DNA from: Bacteroidales bacterium
GTDB lineage: Bacteria; Bacteroidota; Bacteroidia; Bacteroidales; F082
Length of the DNA stretch: 64,000 nt
Direction: 5' to 3'
NCBI GenBank assembly: GCA_017651645.1
Contig: JAGCCO010000004.1
Location: 58,782-122,781, forward strand
Every line of letters starts with the position of its first letter. Position 1 is the first letter of the stretch. Shown here piece after piece: positions 33,744 through 42,393 of the stretch. The notes beneath the pieces were generated by a model. It made no database searches and was not told the DNA's origin. It saw nothing but the letters and a program-made list of their open reading frames with translations. The position numbers and the translations under genes are program-made.

Positions 33744-36275
33744 ATGAAGGTTTTACGCTATTTTACCATCCTGCTTGCCATTATGATTTGTGGCAACCTC
33801 TTTGCCCAGAAAAACCAGCAGGAGCTAAACCAACTCATGCAAGAACGCAACGAGTACTATTTTACCTTTAACCTGACAGGCAATGACGACCGTAACGCCA
33901 TCGCCCGCGCCATTTCGGTTGACCGCGTTGACGGCAATGTGGTCACGGCATACGCTAACAGCAATGATTTTGCCAAATTCCAAAAACTCGGATACGAGGT
34001 AACGCTACAAACCCCGCCTTCGATGCTTGAGAAGGTCGCCATGTGGGATGGCAGCAACCGTGCCGAATACGACTGGGACAGCTATCCGACCTATAGCGCC
34101 TACGAAGACATGATGTTTGAATTCCAGGCCAACCATCCCGACAAATGCGAAATCATCACCCTCGGTACATTGCCTAGTGGACGCAAAATCATGATCGCCC
34201 ACCTCAACAATGGCAGCGGCGAAGGCAAGCCGAAATTCCTATACACCAGTACCATACACGGCGACGAAACCACTGGCTGGATCATGATGCTCCGTCTTAT
34301 CGACTACCTGCTTGAGAATCCAGACGAACCCGAGGTACAGACTGTCATGGACAACATCGATCTTTACATCGGACCCAACACCAATCCCGACGGAACCTAC
34401 CATGGTGGCAACAATACTGTTAACGGTGCAACAAGAGAAAATGCCAACGGTGTCGACATGAACCGCAACTATGCCGACCCACACGGCAGCCCACACCCTG
34501 ACGGTCACGAATACCAAACCGAAACCCAATGGTTTATGCAGCTTGCAGAAGATATCCCGTTTGTGATGGGAGCCAACTTCCATGGCGGTGCCGAGGTGAT
34601 GAACTACCCTTGGGACAACACCTATACACTCCACGCCGATGATGCCTGGTTGCAGTTGGTTTGCCATGAATATGCCGACCTCACCCATCAGGTGAATCCC
34701 AACTACATGAACCAATACAACAACGGCATCACCAACGGTGCTCAGTGGTATATGATTGGCGGCGGCCGTCAGGACTACATGAACGGCTATGCCCAATGCC
34801 GTGAAGTGACCATCGAATGCTCAAATTCAAAGCTTCCTGCCGGCAATCAACTCCCCAATTTTTGGAATTACAACAAAAACTCTCTCTTTGCCTATTTGAA
34901 CCAATGTCTCTACGGCATTCATGGCATCGTGACCGACAAAGCCAATGGTCAGCCACTCAATGCCACCGTCACCATCACCAACCATGATGACACGTTCTCC
35001 GTCGTGGAGAGCCATCTGCCTGCGGGCGACTACCACCGTCCCATCAAAGGCGGTACTTACGATGTGACCTACGCTTGCAACGGCTATTACCCTCAGACTT
35101 TCACCATTACTGTATCTGATTACGAGACGGTCATCCAAGATGTCCAACTTGAAGCCGGCGAAGGCCTCATCCCTGAGTTCAATGCCAGCACGACCGACGT
35201 CGCCCTCGGCAGCAGCGTCAACTTCACTGACAACACATGGGGCGCCAACCTCGTCAGTTGGGCATGGACTTTCGAAGGCGGCGAACCCGCCACTTCCAAC
35301 ATGCAGAATCCCACTGGAATCACCTATAACACCATCGGCCACTATGATGTCACCCTGACCGTGACCAATGGCGACAACCAGACCGAGACCATCGTCAAGC
35401 ACAACTACATCCATGTCAGTGAATCCTACAACATGCAAAACGACACCATCGAGACCTGCAATGCCATGTTCTATGACGATGGTGGTCCACTCGGCAACTA
35501 CAACGACCGGAAAAACTACACCTTAACCTTCCTGCCTGCCACATCCGACGGAATGCTAGAAGCTATCTTCGAGGAGTTTTCGCTCGAGAGCGGCTATGAC
35601 TACCTCTATATCTATGATGGTACTTCCACCAATGCCCCTCAAATTGGCGAATACACAGGCTTTGACTCACCTGAAACAGTGACTGCCACCAACGAGGAAG
35701 GTGCTTTGACATTTCAATTCATCTCCGACTACGGCGTCAATGCTCCCGGTTGGAAGGCCTTGGTGCGTTGCATTGGAAACGACAATCTTGAAATCGAGGT
35801 TTTCGCTGACCCACAGACCATCTACGAAGGCGAAAGCACACAACTCAGCGCGTATGCCTTTGGCGGTGCCGGCAACTACACCTACCGTTGGGAACCTGCC
35901 GACATGGTCGATAATCCTGATGCTCAAATCACCAATACCGTCACATTATTGGGCAACCAGCTCTACACCGTGACCGTCACCGATGGCGATGGCAACAGCG
36001 AAAGTGCTTCTATCGAGGTTATAGTTACCCCAGGAGCCAATGTAGCCGAAAACCAGATGGACATTATTCATGTCTATCCCAACCCGGCAAAAGACAGCTT
36101 CACCATTGAAGGCGAAGGCAGCTACCAACTCTTCAACAGCCTTGGACAAATCGTGCTTTATGGTGTATGCGAAGGCAAGACCCAAATCAACGCCACCAGC
36201 CTGCCGCAAGGCATCTATTTCCTGCGCTTGAGCAGTGAAAACGGATGCAGAACCGAAAAGCTTATCATTGAATAA
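33744..36275 (+). CDS. T9SS-exported M14 zinc carboxypeptidase, paralogue 1
   Basis: An 843-residue secreted protein. It has a signal peptide (about 1-22), a short propeptide-like region, and an M14 carboxypeptidase domain (about 110-380) with zinc ligands H172 and E175 (STIHGDETTG) and H280 (GANFHGGAE), and probable catalytic Glu about 358 (CREVTIECS). It then has a carboxypeptidase-regulatory-like domain (about 385-470), a PKD domain (SWAWTFEGGEPATS), a CUB-like domain (YDYLYIYDGTS), a second PKD/Ig-like domain, and a C-terminal type A sorting domain starting IHVYPNPAKDSF. Expected on the cell surface or released. The start is taken as ATG 33744 since an earlier one overlaps dapA. It is 8 bp after dapA and 8 bp before its paralogue. 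Confidence 0.92.
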   Translation: MKVLRYFTILLAIMICGNLFAQKNQQELNQLMQERNEYYFTFNLTGNDDRNAIARAISVDRVDGNVVTAYANSNDFAKFQKLGYEVTLQTPPSMLEKVAMWDGSNRAEYDWDSYPTYSAYEDMMFEFQANHPDKCEIITLGTLPSGRKIMIAHLNNGSGEGKPKFLYTSTIHGDETTGWIMMLRLIDYLLENPDEPEVQTVMDNIDLYIGPNTNPDGTYHGGNNTVNGATRENANGVDMNRNYADPHGSPHPDGHEYQTETQWFMQLAEDIPFVMGANFHGGAEVMNYPWDNTYTLHADDAWLQLVCHEYADLTHQVNPNYMNQYNNGITNGAQWYMIGGGRQDYMNGYAQCREVTIECSNSKLPAGNQLPNFWNYNKNSLFAYLNQCLYGIHGIVTDKANGQPLNATVTITNHDDTFSVVESHLPAGDYHRPIKGGTYDVTYACNGYYPQTFTITVSDYETVIQDVQLEAGEGLIPEFNASTTDVALGSSVNFTDNTWGANLVSWAWTFEGGEPATSNMQNPTGITYNTIGHYDVTLTVTNGDNQTETIVKHNYIHVSESYNMQNDTIETCNAMFYDDGGPLGNYNDRKNYTLTFLPATSDGMLEAIFEEFSLESGYDYLYIYDGTSTNAPQIGEYTGFDSPETVTATNEEGALTFQFISDYGVNAPGWKALVRCIGNDNLEIEVFADPQTIYEGESTQLSAYAFGGAGNYTYRWEPADMVDNPDAQITNTVTLLGNQLYTVTVTDGDGNSESASIEVIVTPGANVAENQMDIIHVYPNPAKDSFTIEGEGSYQLFNSLGQIVLYGVCEGKTQINATSLPQGIYFLRLSSENGCRTEKLIIE

Positions 36276-36283
36276 TACTCAAG

Positions 36284-38590
36284 ATGAGATACTTGCGGCA
36301 TTTCCTGCTCTTCCTTGCTGTGACGATTTGCGGCAACCTTTTGGCACAAAACGGCCAAAAGGATCTTGAACAACTCATGCGGAGCCGTGGAGAGTATTTC
36401 TTCACGCTTACCGTTCAGCAACCCACTGAAATCCAAGCTATCAGCGACCTCTGTTCAGTAGCCAGCACCGATGGGAGGACTGTAGAATGTTTCGCCAACC
36501 AAAATGAGTATGACCTTCTGATCGCTCACGGCTATCAACCCAAGTTGCAAACCCCGCCCTCGATGCTCGAAACGCCTATCATGTGGGACGGCAGCCACCG
36601 CGAGACTTACGACTGGGATGCTTATCCGACCTATCAAGCTTACGAAAACATGATGCAGGCGTTTGCGGCCGAGCATCCTGAACGCTGTACCTATTTTGAA
36701 CTTGGTACTTTGGACAGCGGGCGCAAGCTCATGTTCTGCCGCATCAACAACGGGCATCCAGAAGGCAAGCCTCGTTTCCTCTACACGTCCACCATTCACG
36801 GCAACGAAACGACTGGATTCATGCTGATGCTCCGCCTCATCGACGAACTCTGCACCAGCAATGAGGGCCGCATCTTGAACTTGGTCAACAATTTGGACAT
36901 CTTCATCTGCCCAAACACCAACCCTGACGGAACGTATTATGGTGGCAACAACACCGTTTACGGCGCTCGCCGAAACAACGCCAATGACGTGGATCTCAAC
37001 CGTCACTATCCCGACTTCGACGACGGCCCGCATCCCGATGGCAACTGGTGCTATCAAGACGAGACCCGGTGGCTTATGAATCTTGCCCAAGACTATCTCT
37101 TCACCATGGCCGCTAACTTTCACACGGGTTCGGAGATAGTGAACTACCCTTGGGACACCCATCCTTCGCTCCATGCCGACGACGAGTGGTGGAAGCTGGT
37201 CTGCCACGAATATGCCGACCAATGCCACGAATGGGACACCAACTACATGAACATGGCACATCAAAATGCCGACAACGGCATCATCAATGGTTACCAGTGG
37301 TACACCATCTCCGGAGGCCGTCAGGATTATATGAACTACTTTGCCCAATGCCGCGAAGTGACCATCGAGACTTCGTTTACCTACATGCCCAATGCCACGT
37401 TGATGCCCATGTATTGGAACTACAACCACAACAGCATGTTGAGTTACATGGAGCAGTGCCTCAACGGCATTCACGGCACCGTCACCGATGCCGAGACGGG
37501 CGAACCCATTGTGGCCACAGTGAGCATCGAAGGTCATGACCATCATGGCTCGGAGGTCAGTTCGCATTTACCTGCGGGCGACTACCACCGTCCCATCAAA
37601 GGCAGCACCTACGAGGTTACCTATTCCGCCTACGGTTATGAATCCCAGACCTTTGCTGTTAGCGTTGACGACAACGAAGCCGTCACGCAAGACGTTCAGC
37701 TGATGCCCATACACAACACGCCTTTGCTTGCCGACTTCAGCACCGAGAGAGAATTGGTCACGGTCGGGGCGCCCATCAGGTTCAGGGACCACAGCCAAGG
37801 GCTGCGAATCGTCAGTTGGGCATGGCAGTTTGAAGGAGGAACACCAGCCACCTCCACCGAGCGTAATCCCGTTGTGGTTTACGACGCACCAGGCTCGTTC
37901 GATGTAGCGCTGACGGTCACTGATGCCGACGGTCAAACCAACACCCTTACCAAAAGCGAGCTCATGGATGTCTACCATTCCTTCCCCATCCACAACGGCG
38001 ACATGACGCTTACCGACTGTCGAGGTCTGTTCCTTCCCTCGGGAGGCGATTGTGGACATTACGGAGGCAACGAAAGCTACAAGATGACCGTCCGTCCCGA
38101 AAGCAGCAACCAAAGAATCAGCGTCAATTTCCTGCACTTCAAGACCCAACCCAATGCAGATGTGCTTTCCATTTATGACGGTGCCACTATCAACTGCCCG
38201 CTCATCGGCAGCTATTCTGGTATGGAACTGCCTGACAGCATCACAGCGACCAATCCCTTAGGAGCCTTGACTTTCACCTTCAATTCCGACACCTACATCA
38301 ACTTCTACGGCTGGGTGGCCACGATGACCTGCATTGGCGGCGAGTCGGTTGAAGAAGACCTCTCAGGATATACTCAAGTCTATCCTAACCCTTGCAACGA
38401 CAGCTTCACAGTTGAAGCCGAAAGCCCGTTCAGCTTCAAACTATACAACAGTCTCGGACAAGCTGTTCTCACGGGCTTTGGCGAAGGCAAAACCGAAGTC
38501 GACATCCAATGCTTGCCGCAAGGCATTTATTTCCTGATACTCAACAGTGAAATCGGGAACCAAGTCGAAAAGCTCGTCATCGAAAAATAA
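36284..38590 (+). CDS. T9SS-exported M14 zinc carboxypeptidase, paralogue 2
   Basis: A 768-residue paralogue of the preceding protein with the same order: signal peptide, M14 domain (H172/E175 in STIHGNETTG, H280 in AANFHTGSE, CREVTIETS), regulatory-like domain with HLPAGDYHRPIKG shared with paralogue 1, PKD (SWAWQFEGGTPATS), CUB-like (ADVLSIYDGAT) and type A sorting tail (VYPNPCNDSFTVEAE). It lacks the second PKD/Ig domain of paralogue 1, which explains its shorter length. A recent-to-moderate tandem duplication is likely. Both active sites look intact. Confidence 0.92.
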   Translation: MRYLRHFLLFLAVTICGNLLAQNGQKDLEQLMRSRGEYFFTLTVQQPTEIQAISDLCSVASTDGRTVECFANQNEYDLLIAHGYQPKLQTPPSMLETPIMWDGSHRETYDWDAYPTYQAYENMMQAFAAEHPERCTYFELGTLDSGRKLMFCRINNGHPEGKPRFLYTSTIHGNETTGFMLMLRLIDELCTSNEGRILNLVNNLDIFICPNTNPDGTYYGGNNTVYGARRNNANDVDLNRHYPDFDDGPHPDGNWCYQDETRWLMNLAQDYLFTMAANFHTGSEIVNYPWDTHPSLHADDEWWKLVCHEYADQCHEWDTNYMNMAHQNADNGIINGYQWYTISGGRQDYMNYFAQCREVTIETSFTYMPNATLMPMYWNYNHNSMLSYMEQCLNGIHGTVTDAETGEPIVATVSIEGHDHHGSEVSSHLPAGDYHRPIKGSTYEVTYSAYGYESQTFAVSVDDNEAVTQDVQLMPIHNTPLLADFSTERELVTVGAPIRFRDHSQGLRIVSWAWQFEGGTPATSTERNPVVVYDAPGSFDVALTVTDADGQTNTLTKSELMDVYHSFPIHNGDMTLTDCRGLFLPSGGDCGHYGGNESYKMTVRPESSNQRISVNFLHFKTQPNADVLSIYDGATINCPLIGSYSGMELPDSITATNPLGALTFTFNSDTYINFYGWVATMTCIGGESVEEDLSGYTQVYPNPCNDSFTVEAESPFSFKLYNSLGQAVLTGFGEGKTEVDIQCLPQGIYFLILNSEIGNQVEKLVIEK

Positions 38591-38625
38591 TAGAGAAAAA
38601 CCCTCGTTAATAACACAAAAATGAG

Positions 38626-38634
38626 TAATTTTGC
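38626..38634 (+). promoter_or_regulatory. Bacteroidota -7 box for bamD, probably leaderless
   Basis: TAATTTTGC ends 6 nt before the bamD ATG at 38641. The -33 region is weak. Confidence 0.6.
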
Positions 38635-38640
38635 AGCCCG

Positions 38641-39438
38641 ATGAAAAACAGACTTTTGATATTGGCGTTATTGGCTCTCGCGGTCCTGACTTCGTGCAAC
38701 GACTTCAACCGCTTGGTGAAAAGCACCGACAACGAGATGAAATATGAGGTCGCAGTGGACTACTATGAACGCGGCGACTACAACCACGCCCTTCAACTGT
38801 TTGACCTGCTGCAAGCCTCGTTCCGCAATACGCCCAAAGGCGAGTCCATCACCTACAAGACTGCGTTGTGCTACTATTACCAAGGCGACTATGACATCGC
38901 GGGCTATTACTTCAACCGTTTTGTGCAGACCTATCCCTTCTCGAGAGACGCCGAGAAAGCCGCATTCATGCAGGCCTATTGCAGCTATATGCTCTCGCCT
39001 GAGTCGGGTTTGGACCAAACCAACACCCACAACGCCATCAAGCAGCTGAACAACTTCATCGAACGCTATCCCAACAGCGACAGCCTGGATCGGGCCAACA
39101 AGCTGCTGACCGACCTCAACGACAAGCTGGAGGAAAAAGACTACAACGTCTGCAGGCTGTTTTACCGCATGGAAAACTACAGCGCGGCCATCACCTCGTT
39201 TGAGAACATGCTGAAGAAATATCCCAACACCACGCACCGCGAGGAGATCATCTTCGACATGGCCAAGACCTATTACGACTATGCCGAGAACAGCGTGGCC
39301 GAGAAACAGCGCGAGCGTTATGAGTCGTGCGTCGAGCAATGCAACGCCCTCACCTACCTCTATCCCGAGAGCAAGTATCTGAACGACGTGCAAAGCATCG
39401 CCGCCAAAGCAAGAAAGAAATTAGAAAACATCAAATAA
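38641..39438 (+). CDS. bamD: BamD, outer-membrane protein assembly lipoprotein
   Basis: A 265-residue lipoprotein (lipobox LAVLTSC, Cys about 19) with TPR-like helical repeats: DYYERGDYNHALQLFDLL, YYYQGDYDIAGYYFNRFV, NVCRLFYRMENYSAAITSFENML. BamD docks on BamA and passes outer-membrane proteins to the BAM machine. The motif RDAEKAAFMQAYCSY is typical of Bacteroidota BamD. It heads an operon with the omega-like subunit (2 bp gap), DUF4835 and recN. Confidence 0.93.
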   Translation: MKNRLLILALLALAVLTSCNDFNRLVKSTDNEMKYEVAVDYYERGDYNHALQLFDLLQASFRNTPKGESITYKTALCYYYQGDYDIAGYYFNRFVQTYPFSRDAEKAAFMQAYCSYMLSPESGLDQTNTHNAIKQLNNFIERYPNSDSLDRANKLLTDLNDKLEEKDYNVCRLFYRMENYSAAITSFENMLKKYPNTTHREEIIFDMAKTYYDYAENSVAEKQRERYESCVEQCNALTYLYPESKYLNDVQSIAAKARKKLENIK

Positions 39439-39440
39439 CC

Positions 39441-39779
39441 ATGGATTTCAAGAAAGTCAAAACCGAAACGACGGTCGTCACCCGTCAGAAAGACCAGTTT
39501 TACAAAGGCACGGGAAACATTTACGAGACCGTGGCCATCCTCTCCATCAGGGCCAACCAGATCGCCTCTGAGATGAAGGCTGAACTCAACGAAAAAATCG
39601 AGTCGTTCGCCTCGGCCACCAACGACAGCCTGGAAGAAGTGTTCGAGAACAAGGAACAGATCGAAATCGCCAAGTTCTACGAGCGTCTGCCCAAGCCCAC
39701 GCTGATCGCCATCCACGAATTCCTCCACGACCAGATCTACTTCCGCAATCCCGCCAAGGAGAGCCAGGAAGCTTTCTGA
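39441..39779 (+). CDS. Omega-like RNA polymerase subunit (Rpb6-type)
   Basis: A 112-residue protein, MDFKKVKTETTVVTRQKDQF at the start, then GNIYETVAILSIRANQIASEMKAEL, which resembles the omega/Rpb6 core helix, and FYERLPKPTLIAIHEFLHDQIYFR. It is annotated in many Bacteroidota as an RNA polymerase Rpb6/omega protein and lies next to bamD, as here. Omega helps assemble the beta' subunit. The similarity to classical omega is limited. Confidence 0.75.
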   Translation: MDFKKVKTETTVVTRQKDQFYKGTGNIYETVAILSIRANQIASEMKAELNEKIESFASATNDSLEEVFENKEQIEIAKFYERLPKPTLIAIHEFLHDQIYFRNPAKESQEAF

Positions 39780-39805
39780 TCCGTGACCATAAAAAGGGAG
39801 AAGCC

Positions 39806-40723
39806 ATGAAAAGACACTTTGCGACACTACTCACCGTTCTCGGCTGTCTGCTGGGCATCCACGCCCTGCAAGCCCAGGAGCTGCAATGCGACGTGCGCGT
39901 CAGCTCCGCCAAAGTGCAAGGCAGCGACAAGACCATCTACCAGAACCTGCAGACCTCCCTGTATGAATTCATCAACAACACGAAATTCACGGAAATCAAC
40001 TTCAGGCAGGCAGAGAAGATAGAGTGTTCGATCCTCGTGGATGTGACGAGCAGAGATAATAGCGACTTCTCCGCTGAAATCAGTGTGGCCTTGCGCCGTC
40101 CTGTCTACAAGTCGAACTACACCACGCCTTTGTTCAACTACATCGACCGCAAGTTCTACTTCGAATACACCGACGGACAAGCCCTCGACTTCAACCCCAA
40201 CACCTACCTCTCCAACATCACGAGCACGGTCGGGTTTTATGTATATCTCATGCTTGGCCTCGATTTCGACAGTTTCTCGCCCAACGGCGGCGACCCTTTC
40301 TTTGCCATCGCCGAGACCATCGCCAACGCCGCGCCGCAGGAAGTGGGTGGAGAAAACGGATGGAGCTCGACTGGCCGTCAGAACCGTCACGCCATCATCA
40401 GCGACGTCAACAACGCGACATATCAGCCTTTACGTCAGTTTATCTATGACTACCACAGGAACGGCTTGGACGTGATGGCCGAGAAGCCCGAGCAAGGCCG
40501 CGAAGCCATCCTCGGCGCCCTTGCCAACCTTCAGGCGATATACGACCGCAACCCCATGTGCTACTTCTTGCAGCTCATCATCGAGAGCAAGCGCGACGAA
40601 ATCATCCAGGTTTTCTCGCAAGGCGAAATGAAAATCAGGACCGAAGCCGCCAACATCATGAAAGCCGTCGACCCCTCGCAATCGTCGAGATATGACGAGA
40701 TGCTGCAAAACAAAGGCTTTTAA
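39806..40723 (+). CDS. DUF4835 family protein (PorD-like T9SS protein)
   Basis: A 305-residue exported protein with a signal peptide (MKRHFATLLTVLGCLLGIHA, cut near LQAQ). QELQCDVRVSSAKVQGSDKTI, INNTKFTEINFRQAEKIECS and RRPVYKSNYTTPLFNYIDRKF are typical of DUF4835, a Bacteroidota family annotated as a T9SS PorD-type component. Probably periplasmic or outer-membrane associated. Position upstream of recN agrees with related genomes. The T9SS link is from family knowledge and not visible in sequence. Confidence 0.8.
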   Translation: MKRHFATLLTVLGCLLGIHALQAQELQCDVRVSSAKVQGSDKTIYQNLQTSLYEFINNTKFTEINFRQAEKIECSILVDVTSRDNSDFSAEISVALRRPVYKSNYTTPLFNYIDRKFYFEYTDGQALDFNPNTYLSNITSTVGFYVYLMLGLDFDSFSPNGGDPFFAIAETIANAAPQEVGGENGWSSTGRQNRHAIISDVNNATYQPLRQFIYDYHRNGLDVMAEKPEQGREAILGALANLQAIYDRNPMCYFLQLIIESKRDEIIQVFSQGEMKIRTEAANIMKAVDPSQSSRYDEMLQNKGF

Positions 40724-40737
40724 CCCGTCTTTCTTTT

Positions 40738-42393
40738 ATGCTCAAGCAACTGCACATCAGTAACTACGCCTTGATTGACGAGCTGAGTGTCAGTTTTGAG
40801 ACAGGTTTCAACGTCATCACGGGTGAGACCGGTGCTGGCAAGTCCATCTTGCTCGGCGCCTTGGGCTTTGCCTTGGGCGACCGCGCCGACACCAATGTGC
40901 TCTACGACAAGGACAAAAAATGCGTGGTGGAAGCCCAGTTTGCATTGGATGACGAGACGCTGAAGCCGCTTTTCGAGGCCAACGACCTCGATTTCGAGAA
41001 CGAATGTATCTTCCGCCGCGAGCTCAACCCGCAGAAGAAAAGCCGCGCCTTCATCAACGACACACCCGTGGCCCTGCAGACCATGAAAGAGATAGGCGAC
41101 CAACTGGTCGACATCCATTCGCAACACGACTCCCTCCTGCTCACCGATGCCAATTTCCAGCTCAGGCTCTTGGACGAAATCGCGCAAAACGGCAGCGTAT
41201 TGGCTGATTATCAAGCCGAATACGGCCACTACAACACCCTCAAGCGAAAGCTGAACGAGCTGAGAGACATCGCCACGAAAAACACCGCCGAGAACGACTA
41301 CCTGAAATTCCAGCTGGACGAACTCGACAAGGCCGACTTGAAGGAAGGTGAATATGCCGACATCGAGCAGACCCTCAGCGTGATGGAAAACGCGGAGGAA
41401 ATCAAGACCTTATTGGTCACTGCCAACGGGTTGCTGGACGACTCGGAGACGGCCATTCTGGGACAAATCAATGCGCTGGCATCCACCCTCTCGCGGCTGA
41501 AGCAACTCATGCCCGACACCGAAGGCTTGGACGAGCGCATCGGTAGCCTGAAGGTGGAGCTGAAAGACATCGCCTACGACCTGCGCCGCAAGGAAAACGA
41601 CACCCAATTCGATGAAGGCCAGCTGCAAAGCCTTCAGGAACGCTACGACCTGCTCAGCCGCCTGATGATGAAACACCGCGTCGGCAACTTCGATGAGCTC
41701 ATCTCGTTGAGAGACAGCCTCAAGGAAAAAGTGAACGCCTTCGAAAACATCGACGAAGCCATCGCACAAGCCGAGAAGCAGCTGAAAGCGAGCGAAAAAC
41801 AGCTTTCCTGTTTGGCCAAAGCCTTGCACGACAAGCGTTGTCAAGCAGCAGTGGCCTTCGGCGAGAAAGTGGGGGCACTGGTGCGGCAGTTGGCCATGCC
41901 CTTTGCCCAGTTCACCGTCGACGTGGAGAGCCAAGAGAGCTTTGGGAGCAAAGGCACTGACGAAATCCGATTCCTCTTCTCGGCCAACAAAGGCATGGCG
42001 CCCGACGACCTGAGGCGTGTGGCCTCGGGTGGCGAGCTCTCGCGCCTGATGCTCTCCATCAAGAGTGCCGTGTCGGACTACAACTACATCCCCACCCTCA
42101 TCTTCGACGAAATCGACACGGGTGTCTCGGGTGAGGTGGCGGCCAAGATTGGCGGCATCATGCGGCAGATGGGCAGCGCGTTGCAGCTCATCTCCATCAC
42201 CCACCTGCCCCAGGTGGCGAGCCAAGCCGAGCACCATTACTTTATCTACAAAGACAACGAGGGCGAACGTACGCAATCGCACATTCGCCTGTTGGATTCC
42301 AATGAACGCATTGGAGAAATCGCCAAGATGCTCAGCAACGACCAGGTGACACCGGAGGCCTTGCGGGCCGCCGAGGTGTTGCTGAAAAAGTGA
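40738..42393 (+). CDS. recN: DNA repair ATPase RecN
   Basis: A 551-residue SMC-like ATPase for double-strand break repair. Walker A is GETGAGKSILLGAL (about 29-42). The middle is a long coiled coil (for example YLKFQLDELDKADLKEGEY, EKQLKASEKQLSCLAKAL). The C terminus has the ABC signature VASGGELSRLMLSI and Walker B LIFDEIDTGVSGEVA, with ITHLPQVAS. It ends the bamD cluster, with its stop directly adjacent to the convergent C10 protease stop. Confidence 0.95.
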   Translation: MLKQLHISNYALIDELSVSFETGFNVITGETGAGKSILLGALGFALGDRADTNVLYDKDKKCVVEAQFALDDETLKPLFEANDLDFENECIFRRELNPQKKSRAFINDTPVALQTMKEIGDQLVDIHSQHDSLLLTDANFQLRLLDEIAQNGSVLADYQAEYGHYNTLKRKLNELRDIATKNTAENDYLKFQLDELDKADLKEGEYADIEQTLSVMENAEEIKTLLVTANGLLDDSETAILGQINALASTLSRLKQLMPDTEGLDERIGSLKVELKDIAYDLRRKENDTQFDEGQLQSLQERYDLLSRLMMKHRVGNFDELISLRDSLKEKVNAFENIDEAIAQAEKQLKASEKQLSCLAKALHDKRCQAAVAFGEKVGALVRQLAMPFAQFTVDVESQESFGSKGTDEIRFLFSANKGMAPDDLRRVASGGELSRLMLSIKSAVSDYNYIPTLIFDEIDTGVSGEVAAKIGGIMRQMGSALQLISITHLPQVASQAEHHYFIYKDNEGERTQSHIRLLDSNERIGEIAKMLSNDQVTPEALRAAEVLLKK

